A stretch of 64,000 bases of DNA. Origin: Kingdonia uniflora (Eukaryota; Streptophyta; Magnoliopsida; Ranunculales; Circaeasteraceae). The position numbers and the translations under genes are program-made. Shown here piece by piece: positions 36,697 through 47,536 of the stretch. Below the pieces are notes generated by a model, which was not told where the DNA came from, ran no database searches, and saw only the letters and a program-made list of their open reading frames with translations. Every line of letters starts with the position of its first letter. Within the stretch, counting starts at the first letter, position 1. The stretch is taken from NCBI GenBank assembly GCA_014058105.1, contig JACGCM010002017.1, positions 1,054,001 through 1,118,000 of the forward strand, read 5' to 3'.

Positions 36697-37650
36697 CTGA
36701 GAAGAAAATAAAACAAAGTTAAAAATCATGTCAGAAAAGTCAGAATCTCTTTAGATTTCTCTTTTCGGAAAAAATTTGTCTGTAGGGAGATAAATAACTA
36801 AAATGATAGAGATATTGATAATATAACACACAAAAATATTCCCACAAACAAGTAGGTCGAAGATGACATTTGAGCTTTTGCTAACTATAAAACGAGACAA
36901 ACCCAATCGAGAAGGGTTGACTAGTTATGTGCATGTAAAGCAATCATCTATCGCAGCCCCAGTAAAAATAAACACTCGCATTTACGAAAAACGATATTCT
37001 TAAATTTGACCAATCACAAGAAATGAAGAGAATCACATAATACAAGAACCTTTAACTTCATCCACTGTAACATGACTACAATCACGAACTAGTAATGGCA
37101 AAGGATACCATCTCGCACAATCAAATGTCTAGAAATAAAATTCCCTCTCTTATTTTTTCCATGCCTCTAGGCCTCAATAGCAAATATTCTCTGTAGCAAC
37201 CCGTATTCTCAGCTCGTGGCCTTATTGTGTACTGTCTTCGTTTACTTCAGTTGCTCCCTGTCTCATAGAATCCCAGCTTTTTAAAGACTTCTGTTTCAAC
37301 TTGTTACCCAACGTGAAGAGTTTTGGAGAATCAAATGCCTCATTCTTCTCTAATTTCCCAAATACTTCTATTTTTCCATCAACTAAAACCCCTTTCTATT
37401 CCTTGATTTCTCCCTGGAAACCAGCCACATTATACAGATTTCTTCTCTCCTCTCCTTGCTGCAATCCATTGTTAATTCTAGAGAGAGAGAGCCGCAAACA
37501 ACATCTTACTCATCGATTTATTGGAGTTGTGATTGGGCGAGGATTATTCGTCGAAGAAGCCTTATGGATCGATGCTTGTATAGCTTCATGGAGTAATCCC
37601 CTTTCTTTTATTCGAATTTCAGATTAAACCTCAGGCAAGTGCATCTATCT
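36697..37650. other. Upstream region of KAS I; first exon expected here
   Basis: A stretch at 37128-37050 on the minus strand is open for 26 codons, is preceded by TTTCTAG, ends at a weak GT donor and joins the KAS I exon at 36696 in frame. It is a candidate upstream exon. No convincing transit-peptide start could be located further up. The plus-strand open frame at 37301-37627 has no recognisable homology. Confidence 0.3.
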
Positions 37651-40135
37651 AATCTCATTTGCTTTGATTGATATGAGTAAATCATAGTATTTCAGCTGTT
37701 CCAATCTTCATTATTCAAAGCATCTCCTAGATATAAATCTGTCCTGATTTTATGTTCTCTTAATTGTCGCTCTTATCATTGCATCAGACCTCTTTTATAT
37801 ATCTCAGTATTATATATGCAGTCATGTTATCTCTAGGTTTATCGAATAGGTTTTTATTAATGATACAACTGTTGCTCTCACTTGGATAAGCCTTAGTTCT
37901 CAATAGGTAAATATCATAATAGTCTGATTGTTACGTGAGGTAGAGAATCACTTGGGCATTCAAAATATAAATGAACTATGGAGGTTTTACTGACGTAGGT
38001 GTTAATAATAATTTAATTGTTTGGTCGTGCGGATGATATTGTATTCAGAAGGGTTTTCATGCTTTTAAAGCTTGTATTCGTTACTGTGTTTTCGTTTAGA
38101 ATTCTTATATCCAGGATCAGTAAGTAAGACCAAATTTTAATGTCGAGGATCTATTAATATAAGGACTAGAAGAAACCATGTTATGATAAGGTTAACTCAT
38201 CTTAAATTCCATATGTTCATGTCTTGGTATTTCGGGGATTGGAACTGAATGTTGGACTTATTTGGACTTATTAATAAGAGGCTTTAGTTCTTCCTAGTAG
38301 GTCTGATTTCATTGTTAATTATAGACTTAGAAGTAGTACTCAATAGTATGAATGGTTTGAGGGGATATCTATATAGGATGTGTTACCGTACTCTAATCTG
38401 GATAATGATAGGAGTTTATTTATGAAGTATTTCATCTTGATTGATGTCGTTCGATAATTAATACGATATTGTGGAGATATACATTCATTAGGTAAGAGAC
38501 CAACGTTGAGCTAAGTTGTATTTTCTGTAGTTCATATACAAGGCACAATAGTATGTTTATGGTTCCTAAGAATACTCATTGACTAGAAGATGTGATGTAT
38601 GGGCAGGTACTTGTAATAAAGGTCTAGTATGATATATGTTGAAATTCGAGGAGTATATTTTTATAGATAGGTCATTTCAGTTGGTTGATACAATAACTTC
38701 TTATATCAGTTTGGTTTGTGGATATGAAGATCCCTCAATGTGCATTGACATCTAGTTAACTTTGTAAATAGTACTTTGGAGAAGTTCAGGATTGGAGACT
38801 CTTAAATAGTGGCTTCCTATACAATTTATGAGGTTGATCTAATATGATAGTTGCATGAGCGTTGTTCAATAATCATCGCAAGATATTGTGTTGGTGATAA
38901 GAACTTTGTACTAAATGGATTTTCCATGATTCAGTAGTACGCGACTTAGATTCGCTTTGATGCTTAAAATTTCCTTTTGATATAGTCGCACTTATTGGGC
39001 ATGTTACGACAAATAGCATTGGATGTTGGAGTTTTACTTCATTTGATAGAGTCCCCACTTGTTATTAAAGTGAGGGTAGATAGATCATCTGGTCATAAGA
39101 GCGGTAGGTCTTTGGATTTAGTCCCAGATGCTGATTAGGCAGGGGCAGATAGATCATTTGATTCTTATAAGATTCAAGCATCTTCCTTTCCATTTTTTTA
39201 GGATAACTTCGAGTTAATGTACACAGTAGGGCTATGCTGTTACAGTCCTTGGGTTCGAGTCCCTAAACCAAATATGAGGTAACTGTTTATCAGTTTTCCC
39301 AGGTTGCAAGTCCTTAAATTCTTTCCCGGTTACTTCTCGGCTGCATGCTTCGCGAGCATCCCGTGGGCAGATCCCTAAAAGTTGAAAATAAAACATGCTT
39401 TAGACCTGTAGGTTGAAATTTCTTGAACACCCTGATCAGGTGCATTACCCGCTAATTCCTGGCTCACTAAAAAGGAATCCGCCAATCCCTGGCTCGCCAA
39501 TAAGGGATACGCTTTTGTTGAGGACAGAAGGGTGCGAGAGTGTGGTCCCACTAAATTAAAAGTGACCCTGTGTACGTGACTTCCAAATTCTTTTTCCTCA
39601 TTAACCGTACTTCTTAGGTTGTAGTAGTTAGATCTAAGTTTAGGCTATCGTTGATATCTTGGTAGGATATTAGTTTTACTTAGACTGCCTCCTTATAACT
39701 TGTAGCTTGGTTGATATTCTCCGATACTTCCGTTAGAATCTTCGTGTCTCTTTTCTGTGTTTATCTTGGTCTATCATGTCTTATGACCTTGGATATTTGT
39801 ACTTGCTGGGTGTTGCTTGCTGACGCCTTGCGCATATATACTTTTTCAGGTGAATTGTTGCGGTAGCGATACTAGTAGTTGGAGCAAGCTGGACTTGCAT
39901 CTTTTGGAGTTCTGGCTATCCTTGTGGTATTATTTATCATTTCTATCTTTTTTAGATTTTCTTCCGCTGCGTAGTTTCTTAGTGTTGTAGATGTATTTAC
40001 GATTTGTTTTTAAATTGTAGTACGTCATTTGAGGGGTTCATCTTTAGGATGCCCGACGTTACACCTCAGAATTCGCGTTCTTAATAGTTTATTAAGAAGC
40101 CAATTTTGGGTGCGTGACATTCTCCCCCTCCCTTA
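37650..40135 (-). mobile_element. Probable LTR-retrotransposon remnant (3' LTR side)
   Basis: On the minus strand a purine-rich tract AAGGGAGGGGGAGAA at 40135-40121 runs straight into TGTCACGCACCCAAAATTGG at 40119. This is the usual arrangement of polypurine tract and 3' LTR start in plant Gypsy elements. The ~2.4 kb that follows has no gene and looks non-coding, but I cannot place the other LTR boundary or a partner LTR, so both extent and identity are tentative. Confidence 0.35.
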
Positions 40136-40571
40136 AGAATCACAGTAACTTCCGAATCTTAAGGATCCCATAAGGACTAGGCTTTACCGCATTTCGCCAA
40201 CCCCAACATCTACTGCAATTCCCTCAAAACCATAACTGTTAATAAATAAGTAAATAACCCACATTACACATAAAGATAAAACCTTTTTCGTTCCTAAAAC
40301 CCTGTCAATCAACCTTCTTCAAGATCATCAACATTAAACCATGACATCTATTGTGAAGATCATGGCACTAAACAAACAAAGTAGTCATAAAGATCAAACC
40401 TTTATCATAATTAAAAACCACATTATGTTGGCATTGTCAATCAACATTTCTCTAGTCATCTCTCCTAATCTATCAATGTAGATCATCGAAATCAAATCAT
40501 TCAAACAAAACCCATTGATGATTAACGCATACTTAAGTAACTTAACACAAATCATGCAAAATTCAATGAAA

Positions 40572-40748
40572 TTAAGAATACCCACATGTAGAACAGCAAT
40601 ACCCAGACGATGATTTACTCATTCTCTTAGTGTCAATCGGTCTGAGCCCATTGTAGTGAATAAGAGAAGAAGCTCCCCCATTGTTCCCCAACTCTCTAGT
40701 GTTACTAAATACTAGAGTTGAAGAACAAGCTCTGTTAATGGCTGCCAT
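40572..40748 (-). CDS. Small transit-peptide-like ORF, possible orphan first exon
   Basis: 58 codons from ATG 40748, starting MAAINRACSSTLVFSN and rich in Ser/Asn/Gly with Arg and few acidic residues, as in plastid transit peptides. It ends in a Cys-rich stretch (GYCCSTCG) close to a possible GT donor. No following exon is recognisable; the sequence beyond 40135 is an LTR remnant. It may be the stranded first exon of a nuclear plastid-protein gene, or chance. Product not recognised. Confidence 0.2.
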   Translation of the reverse strand: MAAINRACSSTLVFSNTRELGNNGGASSLIHYNGLRPIDTKRMSKSSSGYCCSTCGYS

Positions 40749-41047
40749 GATCTCCCACTCTTTCTGTTTGAAATCTCAATAGTAATGTGTGAGAGAAGAA
40801 GGGGTTTAAAAGCAATGGGGTTGAAAGAGTTAACGATTGTTTGGAGACATTGGAGAGTCCGTCACTCTACAGAGAGTTGGCGATTACTTCAACCAAAACA
40901 ATTTTTTCTTCTTTCTTCGTTTGTGTATTTTCATGTTTCAACCGTTTAACAACCCCTAAACAACTACTCTTGGAATTATTATTATCAGACTCTACTACAC
41001 TCTAGGGGTCCAACCCAATTGGGTGCCTTCAAGCCCAATTCTAAAAC

Positions 41048-41330
41048 AGATGCGAGCAAAAGCAAGCGAAGTGTGTGTGGCTTGGGGAGTTGTAGATTCA
41101 GGCGCACCGATAGAGCAAAAAGTGAAACGTCTATATTTAGTATTGATTTCATTTCGTGTTTAGAATAGGTGTCAGCACTATCTCGTGGTTATTCATCGTC
41201 AGAGAATGCACGTGGAAGGTGGAACGAATATAGTGGATTGACATTGAACATTGATTTGTGCGTATGTGGCTCGGGCGTAAAGAGAGGAGTTGCAGATTCA
41301 GACACCATGGAGCAAAAAGTATACCACGGA
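41048..41330. repeat. Imperfect direct duplication
   Basis: A stretch with GTGTGTGGCTTGGGGAGTTG followed by AGATTCAGGC and AGAGCAAAAAGTG (41070-41130) recurs diverged at 41260-41325 (GTATGTGGCTCGGGC, AGATTCAGACACC, GAGCAAAAAGTA). No coding content seen. Confidence 0.5.
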
Positions 41331-41861
41331 TTACTGTTAGAGGAGGTTATGGTTTTCTGTTGCATCGATATTGCCTTTGTCAAATTTACATTACTATTAC
41401 AAAATTGCCCTTGACCATCTTCAAGTTTTCGTCACAACCTTCAAACAACTTTATGGGTGAAACGGAGAATTAACAATTAATTTGTTGTTTGAAATATCAT
41501 TTTCTCCATGCCTTTTTAAATAACGTATAAAACTGTTTCAAAGTTACTTGAACATATTAAGAGAAACATATGATTTGCTGGATTTTTTTTTTATTGAACT
41601 TGATATATATTGTTTCAGACATTGTAACGACTCAGAACACATTTTTGAGGCTAAACATTTGGTGTTCTTTCTGTTTGGATACTTCAAAATTAAGTCCAAT
41701 GACGAACTAGTTTGGTGTACTCTAACGTGCTATGATTGAATACAAACTCAAATTGGTTTGAAAAAAATTCCACAGAAAAAAAAATAAAAAAATTCAACAG
41801 TAATAATCAACGTTTCAATGTTATGTATGGAGTGTCTTCTCTAAAATTGCTTACTATCTTC

Positions 41862-42186
41862 CTTCACAGTAAATCAGTAGACTACTGGGTTTAGTTTCCT
41901 CCAATGTCTCATAGTGTGATGCATGATAACTCTTCTTCTCGTGTCACTTACACAATCCAATATAAATAAACTTTCGCTTCCCTTCTAGACTAGTAATTCA
42001 AAATAAAGTGTTCTATAAATTAACATAAGAAATAGTGCATTAGTATTAATGATCGAGTTCTGTAGATATATAGTTGCGGATTTTCATCAATGAGATCATG
42101 TCAATTGAGTTTCTAAACAGAACCCATGCATTCAAGATATGCTTATCATGTTAATGTTAGTTGCTCAAAATATCACACTAAAATGG
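41862..42186 (+). repeat. Copy of CSLG-B intron 2 sequence
   Basis: Two blocks here match blocks inside CSLG-B intron 2 in the same order and orientation: one around GTTTAGTTTCCTCCAATGTC (compare 54136-54210) and one around CATGCATTCAAGATATGCTT (compare 54285-54345). Intervening sequence has diverged and carries indels. Either a relic of another CSLG copy or a dispersed repeat present in both places. Confidence 0.6.
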
Positions 42187-42499
42187 GCTTGGTTTTCTTA
42201 AGCGAAACGAAACTTTTCTCGCCAACTTCAACTTCAACCTCGATTCCCATTCTCTGTTCAGGAAGACCTGACTGACTCTGTTAACCATATCTGCAATGCC
42301 GACACATTCTTCATGACTTCATCGAATTGGTGTCACAACCCCAAGGGATCTTTTTGGTCACCCTTGAGACTGAATAACTGCGTTTCTTTTGAAGAAGAAG
42401 CAAAGGTTCGTAAGTGAGAGATGGGGTATGAGTATATTTAATTTTTGGAGGGAAAATAACAGACGGGATGCCCAATTATATGTTTTTTGCAATACAAAT

Positions 42500-42690
42500 T
42501 ATTTTGCATATTTTCAATAACATTGCCAAATTAATTGCCAAGGCTTGTTTATTTTGACTTTTGTAAAACATGCCAAATTATTTGGCGCTTTGCAACAAGA
42601 TTGCCGAACTATTTGGCTTTTGCAATAACATTGCCGAATCATTTGGCAGGCTTTCAATAACTGCTCAATTATTTGGCTTCTTGCAACTGC
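42500..42690. repeat. Degenerate ~30-bp tandem repeats
   Basis: Five or so copies of a unit related to TTGCCAAATTATTTGGCTTT, with TGCAATAACA linkers. Each copy contains the near-palindrome CCAAATTATTTGG. The array ends at the hAT element boundary. Confidence 0.6.
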
Positions 42691-42693
42691 CGA

Positions 42694-45600
42694 TACTGGC
42701 GGAGCCACATGAGAACCAGCTGCCCCACTTACTTTTCTCCAAAAAAAGGTTAGTTATATACATAAAAAAAATAAAAAAACTTAATGTTGGGTTCCTCATT
42801 TCCTCTGTGATTTTCTTCCTCTGTGATTCCTCATTTCCTCTACGAGACTATTGGGTTCGATTTGAGTTTGATTGTGATTTGTTATGTGATTGCAATTTGT
42901 TCTCTCTGTGATTGCGATTTGTTCTCTCCCTCTGCGATTTGGGTTCGATAACGATTTGAGTTTTTTCCTCTTCGATTTGGGTCTCTCTCCTCTGCGACTG
43001 CGATTTAGGTTTCTACCTCTGCGATTGCGATTTGAGTTTTTTACTCCTCTGAGATTTAGGATTTCTTCCTCTGCGATTTGGCATCCAAAGTCTACTATAA
43101 GTTGGTAAGTAAATCTCCCACCCACACACATGCAATTTAACTCTTCCATGTCATCAATCATGCTTGAATTTGTGTTGATTTGGTTGCCCTAATTTCAATT
43201 TTGCAATAATTTCGATGCGGTAGGCATTTGGGTTTTGATTTCAGTAATTCAGTTAGTATATGGTCACTAATTAGCCATGATGATCATTGCCTTTGATTTA
43301 TTTTTGGGGGTTTCAATGAAGGATTAGTCTTACAATATTTGAATGTGTAAGGATTAGTGTACTTTACACTCTAACAATGTTTGAATGATCAACAATACTT
43401 GTGTTCATCAGTTCATGTAGGATCGCGCCATCGCGGTAACAATGGAGATATTTTTTAGTAAACTTCCTTCGAAAGAAAAATAAGTCCGTAGAGAAAGTTA
43501 CCTAGTCAAGAAAGTGCTCCTATAATTGATCAACCTCTTCTGGTCATGGAAGATGAAGTTCTTGAACAAACACCTCTTCCGGCCATGGAAGATCATAAAG
43601 TTCTTGAACAAATGCCTCTAATTGAAGATATTCTTGAGGTTTATGAGGAAGTACGTCATCAATTAAAGCAAAAGTATGGAGAAGTAGCTATAAATGATCT
43701 TCCAATAGATCTAGGGTTACATATTTCAATATCTAAATATCATCATATCAACAAGATATGATTCAAAGAGTGTATTTGAAAATGGGTCGGTGTCAACCTA
43801 AAAACTACAAGTTTCCCCAAGACGACAAGTCCAAAAGGAGCTTCGTTAAGACTTAGTTCAGCGACTTTCCAACTTGGTTGGAATACAACATAAAGAAGAA
43901 TAAAGCATTTTACTTATATTGCTATCTCTTCAATACGGAAAACGGAGACCAAGGTGGCGGTGATTGTTTTAGTAGTAAGGGTTACAAAAATTAGAGAAAG
44001 AAAGATTTCAAGTACATGTTGGAGGGGTTGATAATGATCATAATAGCGCGTATTTGAGAGACCAAGCTTTATTGAACCAAAAGCATTCAAGCCGCTTATT
44101 CTAAGCAATCAGATCAAGAACGAACTGATAACCGAGTTCGTTTGTTAGCATCCATTGATTGTGTTCAGTTTCTTCTCAAGCAAGGGTTGGCTTTTCGTGG
44201 TCACGATGAGTTAGAGGGGTCGAGTAATCAGGGGAATTTTCTTGAACTTCGAAATTTTATGGCTGATCACAATGATGTTATTAAAGGTGTAGTTCTTTAA
44301 AATGCTCTGAATAATAATAAGAAGACTTCCCCTGATATTTAAAAGGATCTTGCGAAGGCTTCCGTATTTGAGACGACCAAATTTATTCTCAAAAAGCTCA
44401 GAGATAAATTTTTTGCAATTTTGATTAAAGAGTCTCGAGATGTTTCGGTTAAGGAGCAAATGGTTGTTACTATATGCTTCGTGAATGAAGAGGGGTATGT
44501 AATTGAGCGTCTTCTATGCATTGTGCATGTTACCGATACTACATATTTATCTCTTAAAGGGAAAATCGATGAACTTTTATCTAAGCACAATTTGAGTATG
44601 TCGCGACTTCGGGGACAAGGATATGATGGTGCTAACAATATGAAGGGTGAACTCAACGGTCTAAAAATGCTTATCTTGAAAGAGAATCCATATGCATACT
44701 ACATTCATTGCTTCACACATCAACTCCAGCTAGTGCTTGTTGCAACAACAAAAGATCACTATCAAATAGAGTTATTTTTTTACCATGATTACGTATGCTT
44801 CCAATATTGTTGGAGCATCATGTAAACGTCGAGATCTTCGTTGAGATAAATAAGCGGCTACAATTATTGAAGTATTAGAAAAAGGGGAACTTGATAGTGG
44901 AAGGGGTCTAAATCAATAGACAAACATTAAGCGGCCCGGTGATACACGTTGGGGATCCCACTATAATACCTTATTGAGCTTGATTTTGATGTTTGGGCCT
45001 ATTACTGATGTGATTTACGAGTTGATACATAAGTCAAATTCCTATCAAAGAGGCGTTGCAACAGTTTTATTGGACACAATGTGCTCATTTGAATTTGTCT
45101 TAATTTTATTTTTGATGAGGAAAATTTTAGGATATACTAATGATTTATCCAAAGTATTACAAAGGAAAGATCAAGACATTGCAAATGCGATGGACTTAGT
45201 AAAATTGGCTAAGAAGCAATTGTAGTTGTTGCGAGATAATGGATGAGATTCTATTCACGAGTACGTCTCTAAGCATTACACAAAACATAATATCAAAATT
45301 CCAGTAATGGCGAATAGGTTCATAGCACCAGGTCGACCCCGAAGAAATACAGAAAAAAATACAAATGAGCATTATTATCATCAGTCATTGCTTAATTCAT
45401 GTTTAGATCATCAACTTTCGAATCTTAATGACCATTTTAACGAGGTAAATACCAAATTACTTGTTTGTATGGCTTGCTTGAATCCAAGTGATTCCTTTTC
45501 AGCATATAACAAGGAGAAATTAATCCGCCTTGCTCAGTTGTATGAGAATGTTTTTTTTCCCGTTGGACCATATGAAACTTGTTGATCAACTTGATCTTTA

Positions 45601-46158
45601 TATCTCTATAATGCGATATGATAGTGTATTTTTTGAAGTACATGGCATTCAAGGGCTTGCTAAGGAGATGGTTAAGACAAAGAAAGATAAATCTACCCCT
45701 TTGTTTACTCGCTCATAACATTGGCATTAATATTTCCAGTTGCGACAACTACAACAGAGAGGGCATTTTCAGCTGTGCATGGCAGATGAGTCTGTAAATG
45801 ATTGTTTGGTCACATATGTCGAGAAGACCACTTTTGCTAGCGTCACTGATGAAGCAATCCTAAACTACTTCCAAAGTATAAAATTACGTCGAGGAAAAGT
45901 TTAATGATCTCACAATCGGGTATGTTTTCATATTTGTATCTTTTTATCATAATATCTATAAATGACATTGTTTATCTTAAATTCTTCTACTTGCTTCCCG
46001 TTAGGTTCCTTAGGAATTTTAATGTAAAATGTAGTATAGATTAAACAAATTGCATCTTATAAGTGAAATTACAAAAATACTCTTCAAATCCCTCCAAATT
46101 TTTTTTAGCCCCCCAAAATTCCCTGCCCCCTTAACCAATAATCCTGACTCTGCCATTG
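42694..46158 (+). mobile_element. hAT transposon (TTF-zinc finger / ZMYM1-like family), decayed
   Basis: Ends read TACTGGCGGAGCCA on the left and, inverted, CAATGGCAGAGTCA on the right; both derive from the common hAT terminus CAGTGGCGGAGCCA. Flanking octamers ACTGCCGA (42686-42693) and ACTACCGG (46159-46166) agree at six of eight positions, consistent with an old 8-bp target duplication. It encodes a broken ZMYM1-like transposase. The left subterminal part (42780-43085) is built from diverged TCTGCGATTTGGG-type repeats. Confidence 0.75.
43546..45905 (+). pseudogene. hAT transposase, ZMYM1/TTF-type, broken
   Basis: The pieces occur in family order. A TTF-type zinc finger region at about 43750-43990 (MGRCQPKNYKFPQDD, FPTWLEYNIKKNKAFYLYC) has a TAG where Trp is expected. 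A DUF4371/RNase H-like core spans 44100-44760 (RLLASIDCVQFLLKQGLAFRG, RLRGQGYDGANNMKGE, YIHCFTHQLQLVLV). The hAT dimerisation motif is near 45730-45770 (FPVATTTTERAFSA). At least four frame changes and several stops separate them. Related host-like zinc finger MYM-type protein 1 copies are numerous in plant genomes. Confidence 0.85.
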
Positions 46159-46187
46159 ACTACCGGGTAACGTCCTCAAAGCTTTAC

Positions 46188-46543
46188 ATGAACAACAATG
46201 GAGATTTTAGTTTACACTCCCCAACCTCACTCAAACATGTTGTCAAACCCCAACATCATCTCCTGCAACTACCCCTCCTCTCCTTCTCCCAAACTCAAAC
46301 TCTACATCCCCATTTCAATCTCCCCTTAAACTCCAAATAATCTCAACTCCCCAAGTTTTATCTCTTAAAGCCTTTCATCAGACACCCTTTCCTGTATTGT
46401 TAACCCCATTTAAGAGATGGGGTGTTCTTAAAACTTGTCATAATTCTCTTAACACTGACAACTCCAATGACCCAGTATTGAAAGATGGAGGTTCTGGGGA
46501 GAGGCGAGGTCGATTCTTCTTTTTGGGTTGTGGGGTGTACTAA
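46188..46543 (+). pseudogene. Transit-peptide-like gene fragment, unidentified
   Basis: From ATG 46188 a frame rich in His, Leu, Pro and Ser (MNNNGDFSLHSPTSLKHVV) stops at about 46340. One frame over, the reading continues for another ~70 codons without stop and ends in ERRGRFFFLGCG just before a GT. Composition resembles a plastid presequence. It starts 30 bp from the hAT end. I do not recognise the product, and no second exon is visible before the Gypsy element. Confidence 0.25.
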
Positions 46544-47536
46544 TATATTATGTTTTCAATCTTGCACCTAACCAGACTCTGGTTAGAGCTCTTATCTGTG
46601 TCAAATTTTAGCTCAAGTCTTTAGTTATCTATCACTTGAACATAACTCTTATGTAAGAACATTGGTTGTATTGTATACAACATAACCGATATAATAGTCT
46701 GATATCTTTAGTAACTCAGTTGATATTAGTTTAGCAATGTATGACATTTGGATTTTTTGATATGTTTGTGTAAGGGCCTAATTTCGTAATAGCTTGAATA
46801 AGCTCTTACACCGAATGTACCTGCGACACAATTAATATAATCAATAATATAAGATGACACAAGTGGTTGGCGTGGAGACTTTTGAATAGGTGAAAACCAT
46901 GACCTCGGCTTGAGGATTTAGTAACTGCAACTTTATTGCTTGAGACTAATATTTTGATTTATAAATTATGATCTCTTGAGCTAGATAAATTTTTGTTGGT
47001 CTCCCTCTCTTCTTTATGTTCTATTCCTTTTATAGACCTTACTTTCAGTTCGTTTACATGTATTATCATGTTCTCCTAAATTGGGGGAAGAGTGGAGGCT
47101 GTCTCTGTAACTGCTAGTTCGCAGGGAGATAAGTGTCCTTGACTTGTTCTGCTTCATTTGGAGTGCTCGAGCCACGTTCATCTGCAGTTTATAGTCTATG
47201 TGTTATTGCTCATAATGTATGTTGAGTAAGTATAGCATGGTATTAGCTCGACGATATCTCAGCTTGAGGGATAAGTCTCTACAATTGTTATAGTAGGGAA
47301 TTGGATAGAATAAAACTAGTTTTACCGTTTACTTTATCTTTTGAGATTTAGTAGATAAATATATTTGAGATTTAGTAGACAAATATATATGTATGATAGT
47401 AGAGAGTAATGTGGAAAAAAGCTTAAAAGTTTTCATCGAGTAGAAAAGAATGTACATACTGTTGGAGATATTAATCTCTCTTATAGAATGTAAAGAACAA
47501 GAGTAAATGTATCCTGTGTATAGAAAAACTAGGGAT
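46544..47536. other. Non-coding stretch left of the Gypsy integrase
   Basis: No coding signal. It lies just past the integrase stop of a minus-strand Gypsy element, where its 3' LTR would be expected, but no matching partner could be found by eye at the 50.2-50.6 kb end. Confidence 0.35.

Noticed and set aside
37301..37627. 108-codon plus-strand frame upstream of KAS I
   Set aside because: No recognisable homology, no exon partners, and it overlaps the KAS I leader region.
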